From NCBI GenBank assembly GCA_945873675.1, contig CAMCEP010000172.1, forward strand, positions 1-6,232: DNA of 6,232 nt, read 5' to 3'. The position numbers and the translations under genes were made by a program. The notes beneath the pieces were generated by a model. The model was not told the origin of the DNA. It searched no databases and saw only the letters and a program-made list of their open reading frames with translations. Shown one piece after another: positions 5,462 through 6,232 of the stretch. Each line of letters starts with the position of its first letter. Position 1 is the first letter of the stretch. The DNA is from Asaia bogorensis (GTDB lineage Bacteria > Pseudomonadota > Alphaproteobacteria > Acetobacterales > Acetobacteraceae).

Positions 5462-6163
5462 TCAGACATGCAAGTAAGTATCTCGGATTTCGGGCGCGGC
5501 GGCGAGTGCCGCGCTATCACCCTGCCAGACCACGCGGCCCTTTTCGATCACCACATGCCAATCGGCCAAGCGCATCACCGCGGCCAGGTTCTTGTCAATT
5601 AACAAGATCGCCTGGCCTTCAGCGCGCAGCTTCGCCAAGACCTGCCAGATTTCAGCGCGGATCAGCGGCGCCAAGCCCTCAGTCGCCTCATCTAGAACCA
5701 ACAAGCGCGGATTGGTCATCAGCGCGCGGCCGATCGCGAGCATTTGTTGTTCGCCGCCCGAAAGCTTGGCGCCGGATTGGCGGCGCCGTTCAGCCAAGCG
5801 CGGGAATAGCGCATAGATGGCCGGCAAATCCCATCGCGGCGCACCACCCCTGCGATTGGCGGCGGTGGCGACAAGGTTTTCTTCAACGGTTAGGGTCGGG
5901 AAAATCTGCCGACCTTCCGGCACCAAGCCAATGCCGCGCTGCGCGATGCGATAGGGGGCGGCGCCGGTAATCTCCTGCTCATCAAAGTGGATATGCCCGG
6001 CACTTGGACAGATCAGCCCCATGATGGCGCGCACCGTGGTGGTCTTGCCCATGCCATTGCGGCCGAGCAGTGTCACCACCTGCGCCGCGCCCACGCCAAA
6101 ACCGATGCCGTTCAGCACCTGGCTTTCGCCATAGCCAGCGACCACGCCTTCAAGCGTCAGCAT
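5462..6163 (-). CDS. livF: Branched-chain amino acid-type ABC transporter ATP-binding protein LivF
   Basis: ATPase subunit of a HAAT-family (Liv-type) ABC importer, peripheral on the cytoplasmic face and working with LivG and the LivHM permeases. It has 233 residues, the normal LivF length. Walker A is GRNGMGKTT (34-42). The LivF-type VPEGRQIFPTLTVEENL (81-97) stands at the Q-loop and following region. The ABC signature is LSGGEQQ (134-140), and Walker B/D-loop is LLVLDEATEGLAP (154-166). The switch region reads LLIDKN (187-192) rather than the LLVEQN of E. coli LivF. This is a variant I recall from many proteobacterial Liv paralogues, some linked to substrates other than leucine, so the substrate is open (amino acids, amides, urea or aromatic acids). 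The start ATG 6163-6161 overlaps the livG stop by 7 bp, the usual livGF arrangement. The binding protein and permease genes should lie beyond the right edge. Confidence 0.94.
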   Translation of the reverse strand: MLTLEGVVAGYGESQVLNGIGFGVGAAQVVTLLGRNGMGKTTTVRAIMGLICPSAGHIHFDEQEITGAAPYRIAQRGIGLVPEGRQIFPTLTVEENLVATAANRRGGAPRWDLPAIYALFPRLAERRRQSGAKLSGGEQQMLAIGRALMTNPRLLVLDEATEGLAPLIRAEIWQVLAKLRAEGQAILLIDKNLAAVMRLADWHVVIEKGRVVWQGDSAALAAAPEIRDTYLHV

Positions 6164-6232
6164 GGCACTTCTTCTTCGCCAAGATAGGCAGCGCGCACTT
6201 CGGCGCTGGCGCGAATTTCGGCGGTGCTGCCG
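6157..6232 (-). CDS. livG: LivG-type ABC transporter ATP-binding protein, last 24 codons (5' part outside window)
   Basis: The minus strand from the right edge reads in frame GSTAEIRASAEVRAAYLGEE followed by EVPC and TGA (6159-6157). The pattern of an aspartate/glutamate-rich EIRxxxEVRAAYLGEE end is the characteristic C-terminus of LivG-type ATPases. Its stop lies inside the start region of livF (sequence ATGCTGA), so the two are translationally coupled. Identification rests on 24 residues plus the gene order, which is the standard livG-livF order. Confidence 0.8.
   Translation of the reverse strand, partial: GSTAEIRASAEVRAAYLGEEEVPC

Noticed and set aside
1..6232. Defence system, CRISPR array, mobile element or prophage
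   Set aside because: No repeats with spacers, transposase, integrase, toxin-antitoxin pair or terminal inverted repeats were seen. Every long coding region belongs to a common metabolic, transport or peptidase family.

Overview
The window is a gene-dense, high-GC stretch (about 60% G+C by eye, not computed) from what is most likely an alphaproteobacterium, possibly Acetobacteraceae/Rhodospirillales. That assignment is inference. It rests on codon bias toward G/C third positions, the mix of gene families, and an intergenic palindrome that resembles a dispersed element I recall from Rhizobiales and related alphaproteobacterial genomes. No 16S rRNA, tRNA or other decisive marker is present.

Layout. 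(1) 1-801, plus strand: the C-terminal half of a dihydrodipicolinate synthase/N-acetylneuraminate lyase-family aldolase, cut by the window edge, followed 4 bp later by a small single-domain cupin. (2) 782-1672, minus strand: a ten-helix EamA/DMT-type exporter whose 3' end overlaps the cupin tail-to-tail by 20 bp. (3) 1748-2467, plus strand: a YgjP/DUF45-type zinc metallopeptidase, divergent from the exporter. The space between them holds three alternating copies of a CCGCTT half-site. (4) 2468-2593: the longest gap, with a compound stem-loop directly after the metallopeptidase stop and a smaller palindrome ahead of the next gene. (5) 2594-5430, plus strand: a probable three-gene operon encoding a zinc-less quinone-oxidoreductase-like dehydrogenase, an L-asparaginase of the Rhizobium etli inducible (ReAV) type, and an enoyl-CoA hydratase/isomerase-family protein. 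The last two overlap by ATGA. (6) 5462-6232, minus strand: livF and the last codons of livG, the two ATPases of a branched-chain-amino-acid-type ABC importer.

How the genes fit together. The content is catabolic and transport-related: amino-acid or amide uptake (LivFG), asparagine deamidation, CoA-ester hydration, small-molecule export and carbonyl reduction. A common pathway is not proven by the sequence. No mobile element, CRISPR array, phage gene, defence island or RNA gene was found. I do not see a convincing new multi-gene system. The items most worth checking are the compound palindrome at 2469-2512, the half-site cluster at 1691-1732, and the ReAV-type asparaginase with all recognisable active-site residues intact.
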